Source of the DNA: Mesorhizobium sp. J18
GTDB taxonomy: Bacteria > Pseudomonadota > Alphaproteobacteria > Rhizobiales > Rhizobiaceae
Assembly (NCBI RefSeq): GCF_007829525.1
Contig: NZ_VLJP01000045.1
Coordinates: 1 to 62,011 of the forward strand
Direction: 5' to 3'
Length of the DNA stretch: 62,011 bases
Notes under the pieces: model-generated
Databases searched by the model: none
Told to the model about the DNA's origin: nothing
The model's input: only the letters and a program-made list of their open reading frames with translations
Shown here: positions 37,649 to 46,563 of the stretch, one piece after another
Numbering within the stretch: position 1 is the first letter of the stretch
Layout: every line of letters begins with the position of its first letter
Program-made: the position numbers and the translations under genes

Positions 37649-37915
37649 ATGGCCAACACGCCTTCGGCCAAAAAGGCGGTGCGCAAGATTGCCCGCCGCA
37701 CCGCGATCAACAAGAACCGCCGCTCGCGGGTCCGCACTTTTCTGCGCAAGGTCGAGGAAGCCCTGGCTTCCGGCGACAAGGCGAGTGCGGAAGCAGCTTT
37801 CAAGGCCGCACAGCCGGAGCTGATGCGCGCCGCCAGCCGCGGCGTCATGCACAAGAATACAGCCTCCCGGAAGGTTTCGAGACTCGCCCAGCGCGTCAAG
37901 TCGCTGAGCGCCTGA
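37649..37915 (+). CDS. rpsT: 30S ribosomal protein S20
   Basis: The complete 88-residue S20 protein binds 16S rRNA early in 30S assembly. Typical start [19 protein letters not shown] and the conserved Ala/Lys-rich helices ([20 protein letters not shown]). A GAGAGGAA site precedes the ATG, and a strong terminator follows at 37937. Confidence 0.97.
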   Translation: MANTPSAKKAVRKIARRTAINKNRRSRVRTFLRKVEEALASGDKASAEAAFKAAQPELMRAASRGVMHKNTASRKVSRLAQRVKSLSA

Positions 37916-37936
37916 GCATCCTCGGCCAGTCCTGCG

Positions 37937-37961
37937 CCCGGCATTACGGTGCCGGGTTTTT
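37937..37961 (+). terminator. Rho-independent terminator of rpsT
   Basis: A CCCGGCA-TTACGG-TGCCGGG stem-loop followed by five T residues, 22 bases after the rpsT stop. Confidence 0.9.
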
Positions 37962-38712
37962 CATTTGCCGCACAATAGTTTGCATGGCTAACGTCTTCGG
38001 CTGGTGTCGAGGGCGGCTTTTTACTTTGCCGGCATATGCACGATTCCTCATTTAATTTGCGCCGCAGAAAGACTCCGGCATTTCTGCCTTCAGCGAATTT
38101 TTCTATTTATATTCAATAGATTATCCGAGGTCATCCACAGGTTGTTCATACCGGGGGCCGGGACAAAGATGACGTTGATTGTCAAGCAATTTTTTTGGGA
38201 TTTTTTTTCGCCCGCCGGTCTTCGAAACGGCAGTCGAAAAAGGTTTTGATTCAAAACGATTTACAGCTTTTCAGCGGCAGAAGGGCACCGCCGAGGTTCA
38301 GTCGGACAAGGCTGATTCGTAAAAAAAGCGTTAGAGTCGGCCTTGCCCTTTCCACAGCGATTTCGGTAATGTCAGCCCATCGAGAGGGCAGGCTGACGGC
38401 CTGATTGACAGCCATAAATCGGCAGACGCTGCGGCGCGGATCGATTCCGTGGACGCTACAGTTTTGCCCTGTCGCATATAACAGGATCGGGCGTTCTTGC
38501 TGATCGAAATGATGGTGCATCCGGCTTCCGGGCCGGAAGGTGGTTTCTTTGGCCTGCACTAGGATGACCTGTCAGGACACGTCAATGGTGGTCGAGAACA
38601 GAAAGGAGGGATGCAAGCAGATAAGGCGCAGGCTGACTACGAGGAAAAGGCGAATGGCTCATATTGCGGGCCATGAACAGCCAGGCAAATTGTAAAGGCA
38701 GGGAAGCGAAAA
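37962..38712. promoter_or_regulatory. Long dnaA upstream region with GANTC cluster and DnaA-box-like sites
   Basis: About 750 bases with no supported gene. It holds A/T-rich stretches (38060-38130, 38180-38275, with runs of seven and eight T at about 38190-38210). There are six GANTC sites, at 38042, 38071, 38248, 38314, 38334 and 38443. A one-mismatch DnaA box, TCATCCACA, is at 38131-38139 next to TTATCCGAG at 38121. It is the likely dnaA promoter and autoregulatory region. In rhizobia the replication origin has been placed near hemE instead, so an oriC call is not made. Confidence 0.5.
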
Positions 38713-40257
38713 ATGCAAAGCGGCGCTGAAAGAGAAGCCATACGGGGCTTTTCTTTTCATAATCAAATCACCGAGGGGATGGGGATGACGGAGGCGAGCG
38801 AGGCAAACGCCAGTTTCGAACGCGTGAAGGCGCAATTGAAAGCCCGTCTCGGCACCGAAGTCTATTCCAGCTGGTTTGGTCGCATGAAGCTTGCGGAAGC
38901 ATCCAAGGGCATCGTCCGCATTTCCGTTCCCACGGCTTTTCTCCGTTCCTGGATCAATGGCCATTATCTCGGCCTGATCTCCGAATTGTGGAGACAGGAG
39001 GATCCTGAAATCCTCAAGGTCGAGATCGTGGTGCGTACGGCGACCCGCAATATGCGGCTCCGGTCCGAGGATGATGCCGCGCCCTTGCGCAAGGTATCAA
39101 ATCCGGCTCAGACGGCCCTGGGATCAGGCATGATTGCAGCCACGCGGGCGGACAAACCGGCCGCATCGCCGCGCAGCGTCAATGTGGAAGCGGAGGCGCG
39201 TTCGCATGTTCTCGGCTCTCCGCTCGACAGCCGCTATACTTTCGAATCCTTCGTCGAGGGCCCTTCCAACAGGGTCGCCTATGCGGCCGCCCGTACCGTG
39301 GCCGAGTCGGCATCGAACGCAGTCCGCTTCAACCCGCTTTTTCTCCATGCCTCGGTCGGCATCGGCAAGACGCATCTTCTGCAGGCGATCGCGGCTGCCT
39401 CGCTGAGGCGCGATCCGCAATCGCGCGTCGTCTATCTCACAGCCGAATATTTCATGTGGCGCTTCGCCACCGCCATCCGGGACAACAATGCGCTGACCTT
39501 CAAGGAGCAGTTGCGCGACATCGATCTGCTCATCATCGACGACATGCAGTTCCTGCAGGGCAAGTCGATCCAGAACGAATTCTGCCACCTTCTCAACATG
39601 CTGCTCGACAGCGCCCGTCAGGTCGTCGTGGCGGCCGACCGTCCGCCATCGGAACTTGAATCCCTCGAACCGCGGGTCAAATCGCGCCTGAATGGCGGCG
39701 TCTCGCTGGAAATGTCGCCACCGGATTTCGAGATGCGCGTGGCCATCCTGCGCCAGCGCCTCGCCGCGGCCAAGATCGAGGACAGCTCCCTCGACATTCC
39801 CGATGAAATTCTCAATCACGTCGCCCGCACCGTCACCGGCAGCGGCCGGGACCTTGAGGGGGCTTTCAACCAGCTCCTCTTCCGCCATTCCTTCGAGCCG
39901 CAGATCACCGTCGACCGTATCGATGAGATCCTCGGTCATATCTGCCGCGCCGGAGAGCCGAAGCGGGTGCGTATCGAAGACATTCAGCGCATTGTCGCGC
40001 GCCATTACAATGTCTCGAAGACGGAGCTGCTCTCCAATCGGCGCACGCGCACGATCGTCAAGCCGCGGCAGGTCGCCATGTATCTCGCCAAGGTGATGAC
40101 GCCGCGATCCCTGCCGGAGATCGGCAGGCGCTTCGGCGGGCGCGACCATACGACCGTGCTGCATGCCGTGCGCAAGATCGAAGGACTTTCGGGCGGTGAC
40201 AATCAGCTCGCGCAGGAGATCGAGCTTCTGAAGCGACTGATCAGCGAGCAGGCCTGA
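38713..40257 (+). CDS. dnaA: Chromosomal replication initiator protein DnaA
   Basis: A 514-residue AAA+ initiator that binds DnaA boxes and opens the origin. Domain I is N-terminal (about 30-110), domain II is a variable linker, and domain III has Walker [12 protein letters not shown] and Walker [14 protein letters not shown]. Domain IV has the DNA-binding signature [15 protein letters not shown]. The first ATG has AGGGAAG upstream; an internal ATG at 38785, with GAGGGGATGGGG before it, is an alternative start. The ATG is about 750 bases after the rpsT terminator. Confidence 0.96.
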   Translation: MQSGAEREAIRGFSFHNQITEGMGMTEASEANASFERVKAQLKARLGTEVYSSWFGRMKLAEASKGIVRISVPTAFLRSWINGHYLGLISELWRQEDPEILKVEIVVRTATRNMRLRSEDDAAPLRKVSNPAQTALGSGMIAATRADKPAASPRSVNVEAEARSHVLGSPLDSRYTFESFVEGPSNRVAYAAARTVAESASNAVRFNPLFLHASVGIGKTHLLQAIAAASLRRDPQSRVVYLTAEYFMWRFATAIRDNNALTFKEQLRDIDLLIIDDMQFLQGKSIQNEFCHLLNMLLDSARQVVVAADRPPSELESLEPRVKSRLNGGVSLEMSPPDFEMRVAILRQRLAAAKIEDSSLDIPDEILNHVARTVTGSGRDLEGAFNQLLFRHSFEPQITVDRIDEILGHICRAGEPKRVRIEDIQRIVARHYNVSKTELLSNRRTRTIVKPRQVAMYLAKVMTPRSLPEIGRRFGGRDHTTVLHAVRKIEGLSGGDNQLAQEIELLKRLISEQA

Positions 40258-40280
40258 TTCTCGTCGGAAACGGACGCCGA

Positions 40281-40304
40281 AACGCCCGGAGATCCGGGCG
40301 TTTT
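40281..40304 (+). terminator. Rho-independent terminator of dnaA
   Basis: AACGCCCGG-AGAT-CCGGGCGTT with a short T run, 23 bases after the dnaA stop. dnaN therefore has its own promoter in the 157 bases that follow. Confidence 0.85.
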
Positions 40305-40461
40305 CCCCAGGAGCGCCTGCGAAGGTATGAAACCTGCCTTCGCGGCTTGCTATTTTTTGTGAAATCCTGTCATTTTGCCGGGATTCCAGCCCATTCGCGG
40401 CTGTTTCAGGTATATTCGATATCTGGAAAGAACCATCCCGTCCAACCGAGACCGACCCGTC

Positions 40462-41580
40462 ATGCGTGCTGTTCTTGAACGTTCCAATCTCCTGAAATCG
40501 CTCAACCACGTTCACCGGGTCGTGGAACGCCGCAATACGATCCCGATCCTGTCCAATGTGCTCCTGTCGGCGGATGGTGCGAGCCTCGAGATGAAGGCGA
40601 CGGATCTCGATCTGGAGGTCACGGAAGCGACCGCCGCCAATATCGAACAGAGCGGCTCGACGACCGTGCCGGCTCATCTTCTTTACGATATCGTCCGCAA
40701 GCTTCCCGATGGAGCGGAAGTGATGCTGAAGATGGATGAAAACGGTCATTCCATGGCCGTGATATCCGGCCGTTCCAGCTTCCGCCTCCAGTGCCTGCCG
40801 CAGTCGGATTTTCCGGAGCTTTCGGCGGGCAGCTTCTCGCATATCTTCCGCATGGAATCGGCAGCCCTCAAGGGCCTGATCGAGAAGACGCAATTCGCGA
40901 TCTCCACCGAGGAGACCCGTTACTATCTCAACGGCATCTTCCTGCACACGCATGAGGAAAGCGGTGGCCTGCGGCTGCGCGCCGTGGCGACCGACGGCCA
41001 TCGCCTGGCCCGCGCCGAGATCGATGCGCCGGCCGGCTCAGAAGGCATGCCGGGCATCATCATTCCGCGCAAGACGGTCAGTGAATTGCAGAAGCTGGTG
41101 GACGATCCGGATGTGGCCGTCACGGTGGAGCTTTCCGATACCAAGATCCGCTTCACCATCGGCAGCGTGGTGCTGACCTCGAAGCTCATCGACGGCACCT
41201 TCCCTGACTATCAGCGTGTCATTCCGGTCGGCAACGACAAGAAGCTCACAATCGACCGGCAAAGCTTCGCTTCCGCGGTCGATCGCGTCTCGACCATCTC
41301 CTCCGAACGCGGCCGCGCCGTGAAGCTCACCATAGCCGACGGGCAGGTGACGTTGGCCGTCAACAATCCCGATTCCGGAAGCGCTACCGAAGAAATCCCC
41401 GCCGACTACGACGCGGACCCGCTGGAGATCGGCTTCAACGCGAAATATCTGCTCGACGTCGCCGGCCAGCTCTCTGGCAGCGAAGCACGTTTCCTGCTTG
41501 CCGATGCCGGGTCGCCAACGCTCATCCAGGATATCTCGGATGAACGCGTACTCTATGTGCTCATGCCTATGCGGGTGTGA
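40462..41580 (+). CDS. dnaN: DNA polymerase III beta sliding clamp
   Basis: The complete 372-residue clamp, starting at the canonical MRAVLERSNLLKSLNHVHRV. The three repeated clamp domains are visible, including VERRNTIPILSNVLL and the C-terminal LYVLMPMRV. The frame is open upstream but not conserved. The stop overlaps the recF GTG by four bases. Confidence 0.96.
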   Translation: MRAVLERSNLLKSLNHVHRVVERRNTIPILSNVLLSADGASLEMKATDLDLEVTEATAANIEQSGSTTVPAHLLYDIVRKLPDGAEVMLKMDENGHSMAVISGRSSFRLQCLPQSDFPELSAGSFSHIFRMESAALKGLIEKTQFAISTEETRYYLNGIFLHTHEESGGLRLRAVATDGHRLARAEIDAPAGSEGMPGIIIPRKTVSELQKLVDDPDVAVTVELSDTKIRFTIGSVVLTSKLIDGTFPDYQRVIPVGNDKKLTIDRQSFASAVDRVSTISSERGRAVKLTIADGQVTLAVNNPDSGSATEEIPADYDADPLEIGFNAKYLLDVAGQLSGSEARFLLADAGSPTLIQDISDERVLYVLMPMRV

Positions 41581-42767
41581 CGAGTGGCATCTTGGTCGAT
41601 GATCTGCCCAATGCAAGGAGCGAGAAGCCCGCTCAGGTTCGTCTGACTCGCTTGAGTCTCAGCGACTTCCGTAATTATGCGCAGTTGAGCGTGAACCTGC
41701 GGGCCGGCGCAGTGGTATTGACCGGTGAGAACGGCGCGGGCAAGACCAATCTTCTGGAGGCTGTTTCCTTCCTGACGCCAGGCCGCGGTTTGCGCCGCGC
41801 CGCCTATGGCGACGTCGCCCGCGTCGGAAGCATTTCGGGTTTTGCCGTTCACGCACGGATCGAAGGCCCCTTCGGCACAGCCGAAATCGGCACCGGGACG
41901 GCTGCCATATCCGCGGATGGCATGGAGACCGGACGTAAGGTGCGCATCAATGGCGCGACCGCAAGATCAGCCGACGAAATGCTCGAATGGCTTCGGGTCA
42001 TGTGGATCACGCCTGCCATGGATGCCCTTTTTACCGGGCCCGCATCGGACCGGCGCCGTTTTCTCGATCGTCTGGTCCTCACGATAGACCCGGCACATGG
42101 CCGCCGCGCCGCCGACTACGAACGGGCCATGCGCTCGCGAAACCGGCTGCTGGCGGAGGAATCGCGTGACGATGCATGGTTCGACGCGATCGAGACGCAG
42201 ATGGCGGAAACCGGCGTGGCCTTGGCGGCGGCAAGGGCCGAGATGATCAGGCTCTTGGGCGCGATGACCGACCGTCTGGCCAACAGCCCTTTCCCGAAGG
42301 CGGATTTGGCGGTGGAGGGGCCGCTGGAGGTGGCAGTCGGCACGCGCGCGGCGGTCGATATGGAGGAGGACTTTCGTGCCGCATTGCGCGCTGGGCGCGG
42401 GCGCGACCGTGCCGCGGGACGCACTCTGGAAGGGCCGCATCGCAGCGAGTTGCTGGTGAGCCACCGGCCGAAAGACATGCCTGCCGCAAGCTGCTCGACG
42501 GGCGAACAGAAGGCTCTGCTTGTGGGTATCGTGCTTGCTCACGCCAGGCTCACGGGTGAACTGACCGGTTCTGCCCCGGTTCTGCTGCTCGATGAGATCG
42601 CCGCCCATTTCGATGCCGAAAGGCGGGCCGCCCTCTTCGACATTCTCGAGGAGCTGAACTGCCAGGCCTTCATGACCGGGACGGAGGCGTCGCTCTTTTC
42701 CAGCCTGCTAGGCAGGGCGCAGTTCCTGACGGTTTCGTCCGGCACCGTCCTGCCCACACCGGACTGA
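41577..42767 (+). CDS. recF: DNA replication and repair protein RecF
   Basis: A 396-residue SMC-like ATPase that helps load RecA at gaps. Walker A is TGENGAGKTNLLEAVSFL (near residue 51). The ABC-type signature region is CSTGEQKALLVGIVLAHARL, followed by VLLLDEIAAHFDAERR. It starts at a GTG within the dnaN stop, consistent with translational coupling. Confidence 0.95.
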   Translation: MTSGILVDDLPNARSEKPAQVRLTRLSLSDFRNYAQLSVNLRAGAVVLTGENGAGKTNLLEAVSFLTPGRGLRRAAYGDVARVGSISGFAVHARIEGPFGTAEIGTGTAAISADGMETGRKVRINGATARSADEMLEWLRVMWITPAMDALFTGPASDRRRFLDRLVLTIDPAHGRRAADYERAMRSRNRLLAEESRDDAWFDAIETQMAETGVALAAARAEMIRLLGAMTDRLANSPFPKADLAVEGPLEVAVGTRAAVDMEEDFRAALRAGRGRDRAAGRTLEGPHRSELLVSHRPKDMPAASCSTGEQKALLVGIVLAHARLTGELTGSAPVLLLDEIAAHFDAERRAALFDILEELNCQAFMTGTEASLFSSLLGRAQFLTVSSGTVLPTPD

Positions 42768-42798
42768 CAAATCCGCCGCCACGCCTTATCTTTGCTCC

Positions 42799-43578
42799 AT
42801 GAACAAACATGAATCCCTCGCCGCTCTCTCCGCCGACGAATTGGAACGCTATGCACGCCATATCGTGCTGCCTGAAATCGGCGGAGCGGGGCAGCAGAAG
42901 CTGAAGCGGGCCCGCGTGCTGGTTATCGGTGCCGGCGGGCTCGGCGCGCCGGTCCTGCAATATCTGGCAGCGGCAGGCATCGGCACGCTCGGTATCATCG
43001 ACGACGATACCGTGTCCCTTTCAAACCTCCAGCGTCAGATCATCCATGATACGGCTTCGGTCGGCATGTTGAAGATCGACAGCGTGCGAAACTCCATCGA
43101 AAGGCTCAATCCTCATGTGACGGTGGAGCCGCATCATTTGCGGCTCGACCGGGAAAATGCAGGCCCACTGGTGGCCCGTTATGACCTCGTGGTTGACGGT
43201 TCGGACAATTTTGCGACCCGCTACGCGGTCGCCGACGCCTGTGCGGCGGAAGCGCGGCCGCTTGTGACCGGTGCCGTCGGCCGTTTCGACGGATCGGTCA
43301 CGGTCCTCAAACCCTATGAAAGCGGGCCCGACGGAACATCGCAGCCAAGCTATCGCGACCTGTTCCCCGAAGCTCCACCGGAAGGAGTCGTGCCTTCCTG
43401 CGCCGAAGCCGGCATTCTCGGCGCGCTGACAGGCGTCATCGGCACCCTGCAAGCCATGGAGGCAATCAAGCTGATCACCGGCATCGGAGAGCCGCTGGTC
43501 GGCCGTATCCTTCTCTACGACGCTCTTTCGGCCCGGTTCGAGACCATGCGCTATAGTGCCCGGAAGCACCGCGGATGA
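42799..43578 (+). CDS. moeB: MoeB/ThiF-type adenylyltransferase
   Basis: A 259-residue E1-like enzyme that adenylates the C-terminus of a ubiquitin-like sulfur carrier (MoaD or ThiS). It has the nucleotide motif VIGAGGLGAPVLQYLAAAG, the Arg/Asn set NLQRQIIHD and the conserved Cys in VVPSCAEAGILGAL. The four zinc-binding Cys of E. coli MoeB are absent (YRDLFPEAPPEG replaces PCYRC), as in the MoeZ-like subgroup. It lies in the dnaA-dnaN-recF strand, and its stop overlaps the next gene by four bases. Confidence 0.92.
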   Translation: MNKHESLAALSADELERYARHIVLPEIGGAGQQKLKRARVLVIGAGGLGAPVLQYLAAAGIGTLGIIDDDTVSLSNLQRQIIHDTASVGMLKIDSVRNSIERLNPHVTVEPHHLRLDRENAGPLVARYDLVVDGSDNFATRYAVADACAAEARPLVTGAVGRFDGSVTVLKPYESGPDGTSQPSYRDLFPEAPPEGVVPSCAEAGILGALTGVIGTLQAMEAIKLITGIGEPLVGRILLYDALSARFETMRYSARKHRG

Positions 43579-44831
43579 CTGTGCGGCTGACAGCCGAGGA
43601 GCAGGCAATCGCATCGGGCCGCGACGGCTCGGGCACGGCAATCGCCATGCGCATCGTCGCCGAAGCCGCGCGTCTGATGGGAGCCGAGAGGCTTATTCCG
43701 ATCGCTTCCGCCCATATCGACGGCGCGCTCTATCACGGCGATTCCGGTACGCTGTTCGCCGAAAGACTGGTCAAGGGCGGCGCAAGGGTCGCAATACGCT
43801 CGACCCTCAATGTCGGCGCGCTCGATCTAACCGGCTGCTCGCAAATCCGCCTGGCCGATCCGCAGCGCTCCATGGCGCGGCGCATGATGGAAGCCTATCG
43901 GGCGCTTGGCTGCGAGACGACATGGACCTGCGCACCCTATCAGGTCGGGCACCGGCCCGCATTCGGTACGGATGTGGCGTGGGGAGAATCCAATGCGGTC
44001 GTCTTCTGCAACTCGATCCTCGGCGCGCGTACCAACCGGTACGGAGATTTCCTCGACATCGCCTGCGCAATCACCGGGCAGGCGCCGGATTACGGCCTGC
44101 ACAAACCGGAAAACCGTTTGCCTTCGATTACCTTCGATGTCGCAGCCTTGCCGCGCTCTTTCCTCGCAACCGAGATCGCATGGCCGGTTCTCGGCAGTCT
44201 CTATGGCCGCGAGATCGGCAATGTTGTCGGCCTGGTGACCGGTATCGATGCCGATCCCGGCGAGGATGCTCTCAAGGCATTCGGTGCCGCAGCCGCATCG
44301 TCGGGAGCGGTGGGGCTTTTCCATATCGCCGGCGTCACGCCGGAAGCGCGGCTGAATGCCGGCGAATTCCATGAGGCAGCCTCCAGGTGCCGCATCGTCG
44401 TCACGCCGGCAATGGTGGCCGAAGCCAGGGCACGGCTTTCGACGGTCGAAAGGCCGACCGCAATCGATGCCGTCGCCATCGGCAGCCCGCATCTGTCGCT
44501 GGAGGAATTTACCCGGCTGGAGCGGCTGCTGGCGGGCCGACAGCTCGCCGTGCCGCTATATGCCTGCACAGGCCGGCATGTGCTTTCAGTATTGGACCGC
44601 AATGGACGGCGCAAACCGTTGGAAAATGCCGGAATCGTTATCGTTGCCGATACCTGTGTCGTCGTCACGCCGATCATGCCCGACATCAAGGGCGTGCTGA
44701 TGACGAATTCCGGCAAATTCGCCCATTATGCGCCCGCCAATACCGGCTATTCGGTGCTTTACGGCTCCCTGGCGGAATGCGTCGAGAGCGCCGTCGCCGG
44801 CCGGCCTATCTTCATGGAAGATGCCGCGTGA
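43575..44831 (+). CDS. Aconitase X large subunit (AcnX, DUF521)
   Basis: A 418-residue catalytic subunit of the aconitase X family. Visible family landmarks are DLTGCSQIRL, VVFCNSILGARTNRYGDFLD, HIAGVTPEA and VVTPIMPDIKGVLMTNSGKF. Characterised members dehydrate cis-3-hydroxy-L-proline (bacteria) or mevalonate 5-phosphate (archaea). A bacterial two-subunit type suggests the former, but no proline-racemase or hydroxyproline genes are adjacent. The start overlaps the moeB stop (ATGA) and its end overlaps the small-subunit gene. Confidence 0.88.
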   Translation: MTVRLTAEEQAIASGRDGSGTAIAMRIVAEAARLMGAERLIPIASAHIDGALYHGDSGTLFAERLVKGGARVAIRSTLNVGALDLTGCSQIRLADPQRSMARRMMEAYRALGCETTWTCAPYQVGHRPAFGTDVAWGESNAVVFCNSILGARTNRYGDFLDIACAITGQAPDYGLHKPENRLPSITFDVAALPRSFLATEIAWPVLGSLYGREIGNVVGLVTGIDADPGEDALKAFGAAAASSGAVGLFHIAGVTPEARLNAGEFHEAASRCRIVVTPAMVAEARARLSTVERPTAIDAVAIGSPHLSLEEFTRLERLLAGRQLAVPLYACTGRHVLSVLDRNGRRKPLENAGIVIVADTCVVVTPIMPDIKGVLMTNSGKFAHYAPANTGYSVLYGSLAECVESAVAGRPIFMEDAA

Positions 44832-45241
44832 CGGTCCCGTGCGAAATTCTGGTCGAGGGTCCGGCCGCAGCCGGCGAGGCGCTGGTCCTGACCGCGCCCA
44901 TCAGCTTCTGGGGCGGCGTGGATCCAAAAACAGGACGGATCGCCGATCCCAAGCATCCGCAGCATGGCGAGAATATTGCCGGGCGCGTGCTTTTCCTGCC
45001 CGGCACAATCGGCTCATCCTCAGCTTCGGCCGTGCTTCTGGAACTGGTCCGTGCCGGTCTCGCGCCTGCCGCGATCGTCATGCACGAACCGGATGCGATC
45101 CTGCTTCTCGGTCTGATCGTGGCGCGGGAAATGGGCTGGCCAGCGCCGGCGGCACTGAAGCTCGACCGAGCCATCCATGCAGCCTTCTCCGGCAAACGCC
45201 TCGAAGTCTCCCCGCAAACGGGGATCCGGGCCGCGGCCTAG
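44828..45241 (+). CDS. Aconitase X small (swivel) subunit (DUF126)
   Basis: The 137-residue swivel domain that completes the AcnX active site. It has GGVDPKTGRIADPKHPQHGE and the Ser-rich loop LPGTIGSSSASAVLLE, both characteristic. The GTG overlaps the large-subunit stop by four bases. Its own TAG stop coincides with the first bases of a dispersed repeat. Confidence 0.9.
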   Translation: MTVPCEILVEGPAAAGEALVLTAPISFWGGVDPKTGRIADPKHPQHGENIAGRVLFLPGTIGSSSASAVLLELVRAGLAPAAIVMHEPDAILLLGLIVAREMGWPAPAALKLDRAIHAAFSGKRLEVSPQTGIRAAA

Positions 45242-45548
45242 AGTCGTTCATCTTTAGATGGAAGCGGTTTGATGGCAGGGATTTTGCGCGCCGGCGAGGA
45301 GAACACCGCAGCGCGATATGAATATCGTGCGAGGATTTCGACATTGCCGGCGCGCAGAAGACCGCCAAGCCGCAATGGAACCGAAGCATTGATATTGAAG
45401 AACCAACCGTAATCGTTTCAATCTGGTCTTTCGCGCCCCCGACGGCGTCGCGCGCGGCTAACGGTACTCATACCGTTAGCCCAGCGCTCCTAGCCGGGAC
45501 ATGAAATCCCGGCGTTCAAACGATTCCATTTGAAGATGAACGGCTCTA
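45239..45548. repeat. Dispersed repeat, copy 2, with terminal inverted repeats
   Basis: A non-coding element of 310 bases. The left end (45239-45261) and the reverse complement of the right end (45526-45548) agree at 20 of 23 positions, and both ends carry an outermost TA. It includes the palindrome GCGCGATATGAATATCGTGC at 45311-45330, and a hairpin-rich block absent from copy 1 with stems at 45457-45480 (GCTAACGGTA/TACCGTTAGC) and 45493-45513 (GCCGGGA/TCCCGGC). No transposase is present, so it looks like a MITE-type element. A few bases beyond the right TA (AAGCAGCC) are also shared with copy 1, so the true edge may lie slightly further out. Confidence 0.85.
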
Positions 45549-45561
45549 AAGCAGCCATGCC

Positions 45562-46563
45562 TCAGATCCGGTTCGGCAGCACCCGGTCCGGCGGACGATG
45601 GCCGTCGAAATAGGTGCGGATATTGATCAGCACCTTTTCGCCCATATCGACGCGGCCTTCGATCGTCGCCGACCCCATATGCGGCAGGATGACGACCTTG
45701 CCCTTTTCGGCAAGTTTCACCAGCTTCGGGCTGACCGCCGGTTCGTGTTCGAATACGTCGAGACCCGCACCGGCAAGCTTTCCCGTCTCGATCATGCGGA
45801 TCAGCGCATCCTCGTCGACAATGTCGCCGCGCGCCGTATTGACGAGATAGGCGGACGGCTGCAGCAGGGCCAGCCGCCGCGCCGAAAGCAGGTGGAATGT
45901 GGCCGGGGTCGAGGGGCAGTTGACCGAGATGATGTCCATGCGCGCCAGCATCTGGTCGAGGCTGTCCCAATAAGTGGCTTCCAGTTCATCCTCTATCGCG
46001 GGGCTTACGCGATGCCTGTTGTGATAGTGGATCGAAAGGCCGAAAGCCTTCGCCCGGCGCGCGACCGCGGTCCCGATGCGCCCCATGCCGATGATGCCGA
46101 GCCGCTTTCCCCAGATGCGTCGGCCGAGCATCCAGGTGGGCGACCAGCCTGCCCATTTCCCGTCCCCGCGCAGCACATTCGCCCCCTCGGTGAGGCGCCG
46201 GGGGACGGCCAGCATCAGCGCCATGGTCATGTCGGCCGTGTCCTCTGTCAGGACGTTCGGCGTATTGGTGACCGTGATGCCTCGCTTGGCCGCAGCGGCC
46301 ACGTCGATATGCTCGACGCCATTGCCGAAATTGGCGATCAGTTTGAGGTTTCCGCCTGCCTGCTCGATCAGCGCGGCGTCGATCTTGTCGGTGATCGTCG
46401 GGACGAGGACATCGGCTTCCTTGACCGCGGCGACAAGCTCCGGCTGTGTCATGGGCCTGTCGTCCAGGTTGAGGCGTGCGTCGAAAAGCTCGCGCATACG
46501 CGTCTCGATCTGGTCCGGCAATTTACGGGTGATGACGACGAGAGGCTTCTTCCTGCCGGCCAT
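45562..46563 (-). CDS. D-isomer-specific 2-hydroxyacid dehydrogenase (GyaR-like)
   Basis: A 333-residue NAD(P)-dependent oxidoreductase, probably glyoxylate reductase-like. It has the dinucleotide motif GIIGMGRIGTAVARRA, the catalytic Arg in VNTARGDIVDEDAL, the Glu in EHEPAVS and the His in ILPHMGSAT. The ATG has a GAGGGAA site; longer upstream frames are not conserved. It is divergent from the SH3-domain gene, and its 3' end abuts the dispersed repeat. Confidence 0.9.
   Translation of the reverse strand: MAGRKKPLVVITRKLPDQIETRMRELFDARLNLDDRPMTQPELVAAVKEADVLVPTITDKIDAALIEQAGGNLKLIANFGNGVEHIDVAAAAKRGITVTNTPNVLTEDTADMTMALMLAVPRRLTEGANVLRGDGKWAGWSPTWMLGRRIWGKRLGIIGMGRIGTAVARRAKAFGLSIHYHNRHRVSPAIEDELEATYWDSLDQMLARMDIISVNCPSTPATFHLLSARRLALLQPSAYLVNTARGDIVDEDALIRMIETGKLAGAGLDVFEHEPAVSPKLVKLAEKGKVVILPHMGSATIEGRVDMGEKVLINIRTYFDGHRPPDRVLPNRI

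Noticed and set aside
38251-38559. Possible 102-codon minus-strand gene upstream of dnaA
   Set aside because: No ribosome site, no recognisable motif, and it lies in a region with regulatory features (GANTC cluster).
37962-38712. Calling this region the chromosomal origin
   Set aside because: Only one near-consensus DnaA box pair is visible, and rhizobial origins have been mapped near hemE rather than dnaA.
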